From assembly GCF_964340395.1 (NCBI RefSeq), contig NC_135563.1:17538151-17602150 (forward strand): a stretch of 64,000 nt of DNA, in the 5' to 3' direction. The stretch's first letter is position 1; every line of letters begins with the position of its first letter. This document shows, piece by piece, positions 1 to 63,660 of this stretch. The notes under the pieces were generated by a model that worked only from the letters and a program-made list of their open reading frames with translations, had not been told where the DNA came from and ran no database searches. The position numbers and the translations under genes were made by a program. Origin of the DNA: Glandiceps talaboti (taxonomy: Eukaryota; Hemichordata; Enteropneusta; Spengelidae).

Positions 1-541
1 CAAGTTGTGGAAAAATCCCTGTACTTTAGTACTATGTTTGCAGTTTTTCATTATCTTTTTGCAAGTGAACAAAGCTTATCACTTCACAGTCAATTACACT
101 GAAGTAAAGCGAATATTTTGATCAATTTGTCTATAAAAAAAAACTTCATTAGCAGTTGTATACATCACATTATACAATGCAGTAGATTTTAAAACTGTAC
201 ATGAAATACATAATATCTTCAAAAATAGTTTCTGCTTCTAATTACGCATCCTCATCAATTACCACAGATGTTTGCAGTATTTCACCAATCCTGTATTAAA
301 AATAAGATGAAATTGCCATAGTGTTCAATAACAAAATAACCAATTTTTTAAAAACAGTAAAGTTGTTATTGGTTTTAACCCTACCACCATATTAATATGA
401 AATGAAACCCAAATAACTTTGTGCAAACAAAAAATATATAGTGCTATTTTTGTTAAATATTTAACTGGCTTTTGTGAAATGTTCTTGTAATACAAGATTT
501 ACAGATTACAGTTGCAGTTACTTTAGGATATTAATATACCA

Positions 542-573
<32 letters not shown>

Positions 574-1071
574 TATATTTATATAAAGGTCTTTTGCTCA
601 CAAGCATATATATACATTTGTTAAATTTGTAAATTAGTACAGTTTGTTTTATAAAGATTTACATTACAGAAAGGATTACAATGGAAGATTTATTTGTCAC
701 TAACCAATGTTAAGGCAAAGAATTTATTTATCTTACACCCATTAATTTGTGTTATTGAAGATTGCATTCATTGTCTCCTTCAAGTTTCTTCCTTTGTGCA
801 TTATGTTGTGCATCTCTTGGTGTGTAAAGTTATGTTGATAGTTGCAGCTATCAAGTCAGGAGCAAAGTCGTTACACTATGCAACATTGTTGCAAGATTAC
901 ATAGTCTGGCAAGATTGATGTGCAATGTTGTGTCTACACGTGTGTAGCGTTCAGGCATGTGGTGGTGCATTTCTGGTTGTTAGTGCAGTACTGATCGCAG
1001 TAGTTGGCAGAAGAGTTCCACACTGTGCATTTACTGTTGCAGCAGGTGTTATAAGTCTATTAGTTAAATAA
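1..1071 (-). other. 3' UTR / downstream flank of the PH/PDZ gene
   Basis: I see no coding signal here. Minus-strand AATAAA hexamers lie at 694-689 and 728-723 and are candidate poly(A) signals, giving a 3' UTR of about 0.4 kb. A (CA)n tract lies at 541-573. Where transcription ends is not decidable from sequence alone. Confidence 0.45.
541..573. repeat. (CA)n microsatellite
   Basis: A run of alternating CA about 33 bp long in the downstream flank of the PH/PDZ gene. Confidence 0.9.
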
Positions 1072-20725
<19,654 letters not shown>

Positions 20726-21569
20726 TGTTGTCCACTAGAGAAGTTGGACTCTTGTGACCTGCCAGAACAATAGTGGAACTATAAGGCTTGGTAGTTGAGT
20801 GGGTGTCATAATTGTTTGCAAACAGTAAAATAAATATCGCACAAATTCCTAACCTCAGGTTAATCAATTTCAAATTTCCTTTACAACTTTTTCTGCCAAG
20901 TTGTCCACCCCAATAACAATATTTTTTGTTTTTGAGTAAAAGAATAGTTAAAAAACGGGAAGTGGGGCCAAGGCTGTGTTTACCACAGATTATAATAACA
21001 AAAACTGTCCTTGTTTGTTTTTTTTGGTGTTTTTTTGCTTCTTTTTGGCTCTCTATGAAAACATAGTAGAAATACATTAAAATAACGAGAGATCAAGGTT
21101 AATACATTAGTAATGTCATGGTTATGAGCTTTGATCCATTGCGTCAGAAACCATTTTCAACTTTTATAGGCAGGTTGCTGGAGTAGCTGAGACAAATAAA
21201 ACTAAAAAAAAAAGTATACGGGCATGAATTTTATCAAGTGACACCTGAATGGTCAAAATGTCATGAAATAACAAAAGTGTCTGGTACGTTTATTAGTTAT
21301 GTACAAAGAGCCTAATATGATATGGAACCCCAACCCCATCATCATCACTATAATTCATCATAAACTATTATTTGTTGATCACTAACTTCCGACTTCAATA
21401 CGTCTCAGAACTACTGAAGTACAACCGTTCACTAAGGTTTGACCAGTTCGAGAGAAAGTCATGTAAATCCAATTTTTTACACCCTGTGAATTTTAGCCAT
21501 GTTAACGATGGTTCTCAGTCAAAATTTTCGGTACAACATGCAGGCACTGTGTACTACTAGTATGTGCGG

Positions 21570-21800
21570 CTACAGGTACTTACCAAAATACCGACGTAGA
21601 CTCCTACAACGTAGGGAAGCTCCTTACTCGAGTACGAGTACGTACGGGCTTGCCTTCAAAAGAAACTAGGAACACTTTGCCAATAACTTTCAAAAACTTT
21701 AGCCGCGCTCGGATTTCAAAGAGTGTGAAAATGGCGGAATACAATGCTGGAATTGGAATGGAAGGAGACAAAATGCCTTGGACTAATGTTCACTTCGCAA
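21570..21800 (-). promoter_or_regulatory. possible promoter region of the PH/PDZ gene
   Basis: This stretch has more CpG than its surroundings (TACTCGAGTACGAGTACGTACGGG, AGCCGCGCTCGG) and carries AAAATGGCGGA at about 21729, which resembles a YY1 site. It lies about 1 kb upstream of the start-codon exon. The real transcription start cannot be placed from sequence alone. Confidence 0.3.
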
Positions 21801-24573
21801 CGTTAAACGGTTGGCCTTGATGGATCGCTCACCATCGGTACTGCCACCTGGAACTAAAGAGGAACAACTGAACACATGAGGAAGTTTAGTCGCTATATAT
21901 CGGAGAACTAAAATTGGCAGCGAACAGCGAACCCTGGGTCCAATGATACTCCGGTCCTTTCGAGGGATTTCCCCTACAATTTGCATAACAATACCACTGG
22001 GTCAGTCCCGAGGTGTTGCACCATTATTTCATGGGGAGAATTTGTGGGCTTCGACTTTTTTGCTCGTCGGTAAACATCGGCAGCGAGCACTAAAACTATT
22101 CATACAGTATTTTATAAGTCAAGTGGTCACCATGCACTTGATGCCTAAGGATTTAAGTCATTTTGACATGCCATTGCTGAAGTTTTCGGTCGGCACCAAG
22201 GCCAACACTTCGCGTATGACCAAGGATCAACGTACGTGTATTATGATTCATGGATGTATGCGTAATGTCCAGACAGGCCTTATGTCATCCCATGTAGGTG
22301 GTACTTCCATGGCCGTCCTGATAGTAGGTTGCAATTTGATATAGTAAACAATACAAGTAAATAAAAACATGTAGGAAGACGATACACAACAAAATAAAGT
22401 AAATGTACTGAGAACAGGGAAAGTAGCCCTCCGGGAGTAGCCCACGGAAGTACAAGATCAAGGAAGTACACTATGGTGGTCGGAAGCCGAATTCGGTAGA
22501 CAGTTTACATGTTGTAAACTGATAGATGGGAATGGTGGTAATATTTGTTTCGATATAAATTGTTGAAATACAATTGAATGTCGACCATGGGATATAAAAA
22601 TTCATATTATAACGAAATTCTTCTAAGTCTGTAGATAAGCCACGGATGCTGAGTTTATAGCACAGACAAGGAAAAGAATATCTGTCGGATGTAATATCAT
22701 TAATGATAATTATCATAACTTTAAGTGCTGCGCGACTTGGACACAGAGTCCTTAAATTACATGTATAGTGTACAAGTATATCCGACATCACAAATTTGAC
22801 GTCAGAACCTGTAATGTAACTTTTTAAAGCCACTTTCTGGCACTTGGCCCTGACTTCGATGAGAACACATACAGTAGACTCTAAACGAAAGGGTAGGCCT
22901 ACGGGCTGTCATGACTCAGCCTCTTTATAAACATTTACGTCTAGTAGCATAAACATAGAAAATTCTCAATCGTGTTCTACATACCCATGTGTAACTGTAA
23001 GTAACATCCGTTGCACGGGTGTTATATATGTACACGTAAACAAGTCAGTGGTAAAAAAAAACCCAATGGTATATAAATAGAAAGCCAAGCAAAATATAGT
23101 TTTATCAATTTCACTGTTTAATTGTGTGTCAGGTGTCCAGTATATACAACACACTATAGTCTATGGCATTCCAACATGATACTGTCAGTTACCCATGTTA
23201 TCGCGATCGGTGATTTGTTGACCATCCAACGACATTACGATATAGGCCTTATTCACCTGTGTCCTAGACGCGCTTTGGGAATTGATGATGTCGATAAATC
23301 TTAGAATTAAACATTGTTAAAAAATTAAAGTTTACACCAAACTTTAAGGGAAGAAATGGCTGTATTGGTTGGATCAGGGAAGTCGGTGATATTTCGATTT
23401 CCAGAGAAACATTAGTAATTGTACATGAGCAATACCCTAAAATAGACGAGTCTTTCACAATACTAGAATTTACCACTTGCTTTGCCTTTAAATTATCAAA
23501 ATTTGAATGTAATTACCGATTTCGGTTGCTGAGTGGAGTAATGACATACAATTAAACTTTACTACATGTACTTAGACGCAAATCTGAGTCGATACAACAC
23601 AGTAGAACGCAGCGAAGATCAGCCTGGATATATGCACGGAAAGGTTTGAAAACCTAGCGTACGCGCGAGCGGTGCGATATTTTTCAAATTATTCATACCC
23701 GAATGTCCCAATACATAGCCATATTGCCATTTATAAAACAATGCCATGCACAGTTTGTTGGTGACAGCAGCTGCTAGCTGTACGGGTTGCTAGACTTCAT
23801 TGAATATATGTAGGTATAGTTGAAATCATGTACTAGTAAGTAAATTTATATATGAAACAAGAGGGATGACCATATCAAAATCTTATATATAAAGTTAAAG
23901 TCGCAGACAGTGCCACATAAACACATATAATCTGATTAAAATCTGATGTATGAGCTCTGCTGCTTTATGTACCTCTTTTTCTCACGTATATTATCATTGT
24001 TTTCAACTTTGTTGTTCCATGGGAGGGAAGTGTTTTACTCCCGGAACAAAATCGAAAACAAAGGACAATATACCGAGGGGATCGAGGTAAATCGAGTAAT
24101 CGGCGCGGTCGCGGTACGGGGTGGTGTCGGAAAAACCACCTCCCTCCCATTCATTATTTATGCGGAAACCAGTAAAAACTCAATCTTGTTTTGTAATGTT
24201 GAAAAAAAAATTTTTTGTCATCTTCTCTTAAAGGTATATATACAGTTATCCTCATGTGGCGCATACCTCATTCCTGGTTTAGCGGGAGTCAGCTATTGAA
24301 AAACCTCAGTTGCCGAGATAGTATACTAAGTTACACAGTTGTTAAATTTACTAACTACAATTTGTAGGAGGACATCTTAAAATTAATATCAAATTGTATG
24401 TATATTAATTTTATATTATATTAATATTCATAAGTCAAATATTTGTACTACTGTATGTCTTGTAAGCCCTAGGGACTGGGCGTGGCAATGTGTAAGTCCA
24501 CACATGACACTGTAATAAATAAACATAACATAACATCAAAGAACATCCCAATTTCATACTGTGTATGCGTATG

Positions 24574-24634
24574 TATCTGTATCTGTATCTGTATCTGTAT
24601 CTGTATCTGTATCTGTATCTGTATCTGTATCTGT
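24574..24634. repeat. (TCTGTA)n hexanucleotide repeat
   Basis: About ten tandem copies of TCTGTA in the intergenic region. Confidence 0.93.
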
Positions 24635-24790
24635 GTCTATGATTTTACCGTTGCTTTCTCTGGTATAGTATATTCTCATTTTCACTCCTGGACTCAAACA
24701 AACTCGACTTGACTATTTAGTAGGTGTGTGTCGTCAATAATGTATTGACACTTTACGCAAATTTAGTCTAAATTTGTGAATTTGTCACAT

Positions 24791-24874
24791 ATTTTCAACT
24801 AGTCTAGAATTCTAAACGGGTACAGTGTATTACGTATTAAAAACCAGTTTAGAATTCTAGACTAATTTTCAACC
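24791..24874. repeat. perfect hairpin flanked by direct repeats
   Basis: Arms of 18 bp (24800-24817 and 24847-24864; TAGTCTAGAATTCTAAAC and its exact complement) enclose a 29-bp loop. ATTTTCAACT at 24791-24800 and ATTTTCAACC at 24865-24874 are near-identical direct repeats on the two sides, as expected of a target-site duplication. Confidence 0.8.
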
Positions 24875-25743
24875 AACTCTATGACCATATGTTTTGGTAC
24901 ATACAATGTAGTAGTCTGGAATTCACGGTTTTCAAGTTATTACTGTATGGTTCAATATAATGTCAGACCACTAGAGATATAACCAAGATTCATACACAAG
25001 TTACTACAGAAGACATTTCAATTAGGCGGCACGATAAATATGTCAGACCTCTGTATTTTTTGTTTGTGTAATTCGTAACAAAAAACTTTGTGTGAGACGC
25101 GGTAAGTGTAAAAAAAACATCGCCCAGTTGAAACTCTATAGCCACTCTGGTTTTGTAGTGAAGTGGTCAATTATAATTTGTTTACAAATTTATAAACTTG
25201 TTTTTAGTTTGCAGAAATGCTAGAACTTGTTAATTTCCATAATTTATGCCTACGATGGACTTTCCTTGAGATATGGACTAAGTCGTTGGGGGTAGGGTGA
25301 ATGTCCAACTAAGATTTTTGTTTTCAAACTGGCGTTTCGGGCTTGACAACCATTACTTTTAATTTGTCGCACTTATTTGTTCACAGATCTTCACACAAGT
25401 TATCGAGTATTAAATCAAATATATGAGTGTGAATAAAATGTACAATGAAAGAACGAACCAGCTATAACTGGAATCGGAACAGAGTCCAAAACTACCAAGA
25501 CACAGGCATTTTCACAGTACTATATACACTATCATGTAACACGTTACATGTAGTATATGGGGATTGTGTACAGTCCATTACAAGTTACCATTCACCGCCT
25601 CTGTTTACCTTAATACAACCACTCAAAAATTTAACGAATAACAAACACTGTGATCGTGCTAAAAGTCGGTGTTGAATATGTAGTGTCTTGGTTGTTGTAA
25701 AACAGAGCCTGTGAACAGTAATAACGATGTAATGTGTGTAATG

Positions 25744-25856
25744 TAGTCCTGCTTGCATACGGAGGAATTCGGGACTCGATTCTGACAATTGTCCCTCCCC
25801 CTCCTTAGAGTCAAGTCAGTAATACAGACTCGTGCACCGTCATAGAAGCAGGACTA
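25744..25856. mobile_element. MITE-like element with perfect 11-bp terminal inverted repeats
   Basis: TAGTCCTGCTT at 25744-25754 is exactly inverted at 25846-25856. The ends include TA, the target-site duplication typical of mariner-like MITEs. The inner sequence continues the imperfect symmetry (GGGACTCGATTCTGA against CAGACTCGTG). Length is about 113 bp and there is no coding capacity. Confidence 0.65.
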
Positions 25857-28800
25857 TGTGTAATGATATTGCATAATTATAACAATGAATCAAAAGTGAT
25901 GTTTTTCTAATAACACACCAACTTCTTGATAACAACGACCATTGTGCAATATAGTTGTACAACTTCAGTTGTTTAACCTGTCAAGATTATTTCAGCTATA
26001 CGACGTGTCGTGTTGACTTATTAGCCACCACTTCAAGAGAAAAGAGAGTTGATAAGACGGAACAACTCGACTCGACGTACGCGGTATTTCAACGACTTTA
26101 CACAATCGGGAACTTTGAAGGTTTTTTTCGCGCAACTTCCTGACTTCGAAATCAGGTCGAATCTTGTAATTTGCACGCTGACCGACCACAATGCCAAATA
26201 TTCAAAACGGTGTCATACCGAGACTGATCAGACAACTGACAAACATAGTATTATTCGGTTGACTGAGATCAAAATAACGAGTTTACTAAGAAAAAGATGA
26301 ACAAATATAATGATTACATTTGTAATTATGGGAAAATGTTTCATCAAACACTTGCTTGTATTTTTTCCGATTCTGTCTTTATGTTTTGAAATCAAGGCCC
26401 GAACTTGTTTGTGTGAAGTCTCGTGTCATGTACCGCTTTGATCACACCGCTAACAAACTCGTGATATCGCCGGGTGGTGGCACTACAAATCCGCGTCCGT
26501 TATCTTTCCTTAAAACTTCGATTGCTCAACATTAGCTTGCAAAAACATTACACCCAATTATCATTTAAGCAATGATTTTTTTCGTTCTTCTTAATTAAGG
26601 AAAAAGGAAATAACGACTGATATAATTCGACAGGTGCAGTTGGCTGGAATGCATATCCTCGTTCCGAGTTCCCCCTAAAAGTTTGAAACAATACGAACAA
26701 AAGACTTGTTGAGTGATATTTGGATTACGTGACGTTGTTGCACTGTACAAGTTTCCTCACGTGACATGTGCAGATTGCATCCATTGCTTTTCGGCAGAAT
26801 TACAAGTAATAGAAACATCTCGATTTGCAAGGAAACTTCGTCCGTTTCCACGGGCAGTAGTGTAAATGAAAGCCCGTCCCTTGCGGTCGGAAGATGGTTA
26901 GAATCGACGTCGTTGTTGATCTACAGGTGTGTGTGTATTTACCAGTCGGCTGTGATAATATACAATTTTGTTGGAAAAATAAGCAGAATATTCATCATGC
27001 ATGTTCTATAAAAGTTTCTTCTGCCACCAAAGGAATATGGATTTCTCATCAGACTTTAGATGGAGAATACGTAGAAAAAATGGTATGAACGTACGTAGCC
27101 GCCTTAAAATTGCTGTACTGTACTTTCCATATACATGTGTTATCACAAGGATACTTTTGTATTTTAGTCTGCAGACCATAACATTTGTGTAGAAATATTA
27201 ACCCTTACCTGTTTTAAACTGTTATTGAAGTTCGTCATTTGTCAAATGTCAAATCAAGATATGGAATAATATCTCAAGCGAAATTGTGCGAGTTTGTATT
27301 TAAAAATTGAAAATATTTCAGATTTACAACCTGAATAAAAGTTATACATTTAGGCTAAATTACGCAAATCATTTTGCTGATATATTTTAAAACCTTTTAA
27401 GTTTGACGTAGAGTTTCTTATTTACGTACCACAACCGTTCACCTAAATGCTAAAAGTCGGGTTTGGTTACACGTAAAGGTATGTGAACAACAAATAGCGG
27501 CAATGATAAAAAGAAAAGGAATTGTCTCATAATCTTTGAGGGCGCATGTCACTCTTATTAGAGGTAAATAATAGTCATAATCGTGAACTACACTGTAGAG
27601 ATAATGTTTGGTCGTAAATTGTGAGCCCCCTAAAAAAACAAAAGTAATCATCTAATATGTGTTGAGGGCGCATGCCACTCCTATCAGAAGTAAACAATAC
27701 TCCAGAGTCTTTGAACAACGGAAACGAAGTGTAAAGATTCAATTCGGCCATATAATGTTTGGTTGAGTATTGTCACTTTTAAAAGAAAGTTTTCACCAGA
27801 ACGATTTCTGTTCTGACTTAATCACATAAGCAAAACACAAACTCTGATAAAACGCACACATATGAAATTATTAATTGTTATCTCACTACACACACCAATC
27901 AATTTTAAATAACAATCGCTACCAAAAGTCAGATCAGACAGGACAAAGCTTAAGTGTGTCATGTCATAAATGTCTTTACTGTCAGTTTTTGTATTTTTAT
28001 TAATGTATAAAGTCATCGATCGTTGTAGGAATATGCAGAAAACATCATGCAGCTAAATTTACTCTCTAAACCTATTTTATATGTTCGCATTGAAGTATAA
28101 CTTCCATGGTTATAGGTCATGTATTTGCACACAATTATTATTCAGATAAAACATATTTCATCATGTTTTTAAAGAATACGACAAAAAATAATCTGCGTCT
28201 GAATACAGACTATGTTCTCTCCAGTGAGGCATATTTATCGATATAGATGTATATTATATAATGATAGCGTATAACCCTCCTACAACTTTTTATTACACAT
28301 GATAATTAATGTCAAAGTACCGTCGTTGGCGGCGCTATCATCATCTGTGCTCCCCCAAACTCATGCCCCAAACTACGCTATTTATTCCGTTGACCCTTTA
28401 TTTGCGTGTATTTGAAGAAGAAAATATCACAACCTTTACTTTGCGTTCAAACTGGGAAAGGAAAAACATACATGCGTATACAGCTGTGATGCGTTCGTGT
28501 GTTGTTTGTATCGCAACCATATTGAATGACATAACCATAGCCATCACCATAAGACAACGGTATGCACTGCTAGCTGTAATTTTTCGTTAAGCCCAAATAA
28601 AAAAACAGTGTTTCCGATAGCCAGACCGACCCTACTTCATAAACATTCTTTTCACATGCAAAAAGGTAAAATGTATGAAAGCCACCTAGTTTTTCACTGT
28701 CGACCCAGAGTCGATCCTAAACATTTGTTTACGTATTATTGTGAGAGAAAAAAATGAAATCGCGAAAATTATGAATTCCTCGGGGGAAATAATGGATGCG

Positions 28801-29359
28801 GAAACTAACATCAACTTCAAAAGACAATATAAAGCCGTAGTGTAGTAGCTATATATCTGATATGATGGGATGAAACCAATAACCTACACTAGACTCTCAC
28901 TGCACATGAAAAAAAAAACTACCTCAGCGACACCACCAATTCTAAATTGAGCGTAATCGGAACCACACAATTTTTTTACTGAGGCCTAAAGCAAACAGTT
29001 TGTCAGTTTTCAATAAGTTTATTGCAGTTTTGAACATTAAAATGAAATATAACGATTGGGGTGACTAGTTTATTTCTCTTCCATGTTTGCAAAGTCTCTG
29101 TAAACGGAGATCAGCCAATGGATGCAGAAGGAGAGGAGGAAAGTTATATTGAATCATGAAATGTTAGGAACATTTGATTGCTATTTGAAAGCTCTGCTAT
29201 GAAAGGTTATCCATAAATCATAGACCCTCCACCAACGTTTCGGGAGGTTCTATAATAAGAAACACCATATGACCATGTAATGATGTAGACCAGAGGATGC
29301 AGGCCCTGAGACAAATGTGAGAGGATGTGGACTGGCAATCCATTGTCAAGACGATAGCA

Positions 29360-29410
29360 GTCATATGCAAATTTACGTTTTGCTCTTTGACCTACACTAC
29401 CGGAAGACGC
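29360..29410 (+). promoter_or_regulatory. NUP210 core promoter / 5' UTR motifs
   Basis: An octamer ATGCAAAT lies at 29365-29372 and an ETS-type site ACCGGAAG at 29399-29406, immediately before the start codon context GACGCATGG. The closeness of these motifs to the ATG suggests a short 5' UTR. This is motif evidence only. Confidence 0.35.
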
Positions 29411-59625
<30,215 letters not shown>

Positions 59626-62600
59626 ACTATCAAGAGCCAAGGATTTGTACAAATTTTATTGGGGTTGGGTGGGGTGGGGTGGGGTGGGGTGGGGGGGGGG
59701 GCTGCCAGAAGTCTTGCAATACCTCATGAATAAGAGGATATATAAAAACCATAGAAATTGTCTTCAAGAAAAAGTCCAATCACTTATTTCTGCTTTTAGT
59801 ACACTGGTATTGACTTCACAACGAGTGTGAAGACAAAGAGATTAGTAATTGTGATGTCATCACCAGAGGTTTTCCCATCAACCCTTGCAGGAAATCCTCA
59901 AAATAGCTGAATACATGTCAAGTGCAGCAGAGCTTTTTAACAAGATTTCAAAGTTGAGTAAGTGACCAAAGTGAAATTTTATCACCCAGAATCATACTTA
60001 AGTTTATAGCAGTTATGAATACAAGTGTATTAAAAGACAGAAATATACCCTTACTGGAGCTTTCCTTTTATTTTCCAACAGTTGAACTCCAAATAAAATG
60101 ATTGCAGAAAGAGCGTCATATGTGTGCTTCCCACGCATTCCAAATGTAGGCTTGTATTTGTATCTTTTCAAGTTGTTTGCCGTATATATTTGCCACCACA
60201 TTTGCCACCACGTACAGTACAGCAACGAAAACAAGCTATCAGCAAACTTAAAGTATTTTTGTATGTCGTAGATTGCACATGTGGTTGATAGCCTTGGTCA
60301 TGTGGATATAATCACCCTGTAATCAATACAGTGTAATCTCTGATTGAGGTTGAATGTGAGGTCACTTGAGTATAACTCACTTTCACCCTACTGTGAGTGT
60401 AATTACATCTATGTCCATTGATAACTTATATCAACATGTTGCAGTGGTAGTTTTAGTGATAGGTTGAGTCTGTATTAGCTAGCCAGTAGTTGACTTGCTG
60501 TTGTAATATTATCGGTACTTGGTATGTTTTAGACTGACATATCAGCTGTTGTGGGCACCGTCTAATCACTCTTTCCCTTAACATTAGAACAGGTTGATAA
60601 GCCTTGACTGATGACATCACTACAGTCTAGGTATGTTTGTACTAACAGTTTGAGTGTTTGACTACATTTGACAGTTATCCATTCTTATGTTACACCATCA
60701 CATTATTTCTCCATCAAATAACAAAAGTATCCACCAGTAACTAATATTTTATTCAGTGTTCCATTTTTGAAAAAAATCTATAAAAAAATTTCTAAAATGT
60801 ACAGAAAACTCAAGAATATTATGGAAATTTTAAATTATTGAAATCGTGCATAATTTACTTTTGGACGCAGTAAAAATAATATGAAAAAGTACTTCATGAA
60901 TGTATAATTTTGGAAATTAATGACCATGAAATACAGATTTCTGAAAGGTGACACTTGATTTCTTGTATGTGTGGATTTTCTGTTGATCTCTCCTATGCAA
61001 GTGGATGGTTTATATTTATTAGTAATATAAATATTGTTCAAATTTATCAAAAGGTGTAAATTGTCAGCAAGTTCGTAACAGATGTGAACTCTAGGACTTG
61101 GTGGAACTTTGTCTTAGATTTGGGGTGGGTGGGGGTGGGGGTTGAGTACAAATCAGTAGCAACAAGTGGGGACAAGTGTTGGCAGAATACTAACTGGAAT
61201 ACACAATCTGTGTGTAGATGGTCAGCTGCAGTAAAAATCTAGTTTCTGAATTGCAGCATTTGACAAGTTTTGATAGTATACCCATCAACTCATTCAACTA
61301 GTATTACTTGCAGTCCACTTGCCAAATCACAATATTTGATAAAAGTTTTAATGTTTAGCGAAAGAACTTTTTGATACTAAACAACCAGATATGCAAAAAC
61401 TCTAATAAAAAGAGTTATCATCCGTGTCAGCAGGACATGGCAGAAAAATAATTCAACCCGTATATATCCTGAATTATGGTCTGGCAAACTACAAAATATT
61501 GCTTTTAGTTTGTAGTTCACACAAAAATATGTGAACATTCTGGAAAATGTAGTGTGCTTGAAGGTTCTAAGAAACATGAAAATACTCAGTGAAAAACAGA
61601 ACATACTTGTATTTATTGGTATGTATATTTATGTATGAGATAAATGAATTTGTTGACCGCATCATTTAATGAAATGAATAAAGTCAAGTTTAAGTCTATG
61701 AATCATGACAAATCAAATTCTGAACAGTCCGAAAACATAAATTTTGAAAGGAACATAAGCCATGTTTACTTTTTTTCTCCTTTTTTTGATAAATGAGAAA
61801 ACTTTTTTGCTGCATATGACAAGTTACTGGTAGTATCATACTAGTAAACCACCATGTTCAAATTGGAACTCAAACCTGGGATTCATAAACAATTCAATAT
61901 GATTAAATATACAAGTACTAAAAGGTCTTAAAATCTGCTATTGGGCTATCAACTATGCTAACAATGCCAGGAGATGATTTTTAATGCTTTCAGAGGCATA
62001 TACATGTATCAAGATCAGAATAGTTCAAACAAGGTTTTATATCAGTATTTTCACCCAAGTAAAAAAACTTGGTATTTTCAGCCAAGAAAAATATATATAT
62101 ACTCAGCTTGTGTCTATGTAAAGTTGATATTGAAACTGAAATATTCAAGAAACTTCAACAGTTTTATTTCTAATAGATTGTCTGTATACAGTAAGTTTTT
62201 AAAAATCATCATTAATGGGGTTTTATCATGTCTGCTCTCCATAGCCATATTGTGTGGATTTGTATATTGAGTAAGGTAGAAGGTTTCATAGCAATGGTTC
62301 CCAGGGAAGCCAAGGTTAAGCTCAAGAACAAAAAGAAACCTGTATCAATAACTGGGGATCCAACTTTTGAAAACGCCAAAATATGTACATCTGATGTATT
62401 GTTTCAAAACTTATTTATTGATGAAAGAAATTGACTCAGGAAACAGACTCTTTGATTATAAAAGGAATACAAGTACTAAAGATTTGTACAATTCAGATTT
62501 CATATATTGTATTATAACACATTTTCATGAAGTCTTCAGTGATTGGTTTAGATTATATCATGTGGTATGGAAGTGACCCATAGTGACCTCAATTTGCATA

Positions 62601-62684
62601 TAGGAGCATGAGTCATGTTCATGCAGTACTTATCGTTGATTTGCTTTGACTGAAAAAAAGGTGTGCCTGAGAATGTGATGTGTT

Positions 62685-63146
62685 ATAAAACGCTTATTGC
62701 CTGGCCCTATTTGGGCACTAGTAGACACCATATTATCCCTCATGCTTTACTATAAAACACTTATTGACTGGCCCTATTTGGGCACTAGTAGACACCATAT
62801 TGTCTCTCATGCTTTACTATAAAACACTTATTGACTGGCCCTATTTGGGCACTAGTAGACACCATATTATCTCTCATGCTTTACTATAAAACACTTATTG
62901 CCTGGCCCTATTCAGGCACTAGTAGACACCATATCCTTATGCTTTAATATAAAACACTTATTGCCTGGCCCTATTCGGGCACTAGTAGACACCATATTAT
63001 CCCTCATGATTTAATATAAAACATGTATTGCCTGGTCCTATTCAGGCACTAGTAGACACCATATTATCCCTTGTGCTTTAATATAAAACACTTATTGCCT
63101 TGCCCTATTTGGGCACTAGTAGACACCATATTATCCCTTGTGCTGT
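62685..63146. repeat. 67-bp minisatellite, seven copies
   Basis: Units begin ATAAAAC at 62685, 62752, 62819, 62886, 62949, 63016 and 63083. Six periods are 67 bp except one of 63 bp. The core is CTGGCCCTATTTGGGCACTA then GTAGACACCATATTATC. Units differ by only a few bases. Confidence 0.95.
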
Positions 63147-63519
63147 TGTAACTATTTCCCTCTGCTTTTAGCCTCAAGGTAATAGACATCTAGTAGTAAC
63201 CTCATAGCCAGGCAGTAGTTGTTTAAATGCAATAGTTTTCAATTCAAATCTTTGTATTGCTGTGTATATTTTTGTTAACTGATGTTGAGTACATTCATAA
63301 ATTTTGTTTAAGTGATTTACATTTAGAATAGGTTTTATGATTTGTTTTCTTAGAAATGCTGCAGGAAATGTCAGCAGAATATGCCTCAGAAAGAAAAACC
63401 TGCAACTTTTGCTGTTAATGTGCGCAAGAAAAAGCCAAACTATTCTCATTAATTTTTTTTAAAATCAGGAGTCGCTCCACTGAAGTTGTTGAAGTTCAGG
63501 TCAAAATGTTATCAAAATT

Positions 63520-63660
63520 ATACACCAAATACTGTGTTAAGTTAAGTTAATGGAAAAGTAATGTTGATTATCTTGTAGACCCTCATTTTTTATTACAAAG
63601 AACCAGGAACAAACTTTTGTATGGCAAAGTGTTGGGTGATTGAAGTTGCTTTAATTTTCA
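63520..63660 (+). repeat. second dispersed repeat family, copy 3
   Basis: CCAAATACTGTGTTAA and AACCAGGAACAAACTTTTGT match copy 1 in the same order, downstream of NUP210. Confidence 0.5.

Larger units (their letters stand above)
21080..29398. other. intergenic region between the divergent genes
   Basis: I find no protein-coding exon chain here on either strand. Contents seen are a (TCTGTA)n tract, a hairpin with flanking direct repeat (24791-24874), an 11-bp TIR element (25744-25856), a G+C-richer stretch near 24000-24150 and scattered CpG near both flanking genes. It probably holds the promoters of both genes and any 5' non-coding exons. Confidence 0.6.

Noticed and set aside
21943-22344. 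133-codon plus-strand ORF
   Set aside because: No recognisable domain, no splice partner and unremarkable composition; probably chance.
24000-24160. Possible coding or hairpin segment rich in CG (CCGGAACAAAATCG...GGTGGTGTCGG)
   Set aside because: Partial inverted symmetry (GGGAGGGAAG against CTCCCTCCC) is visible but short, and neither strand gives a recognisable protein.
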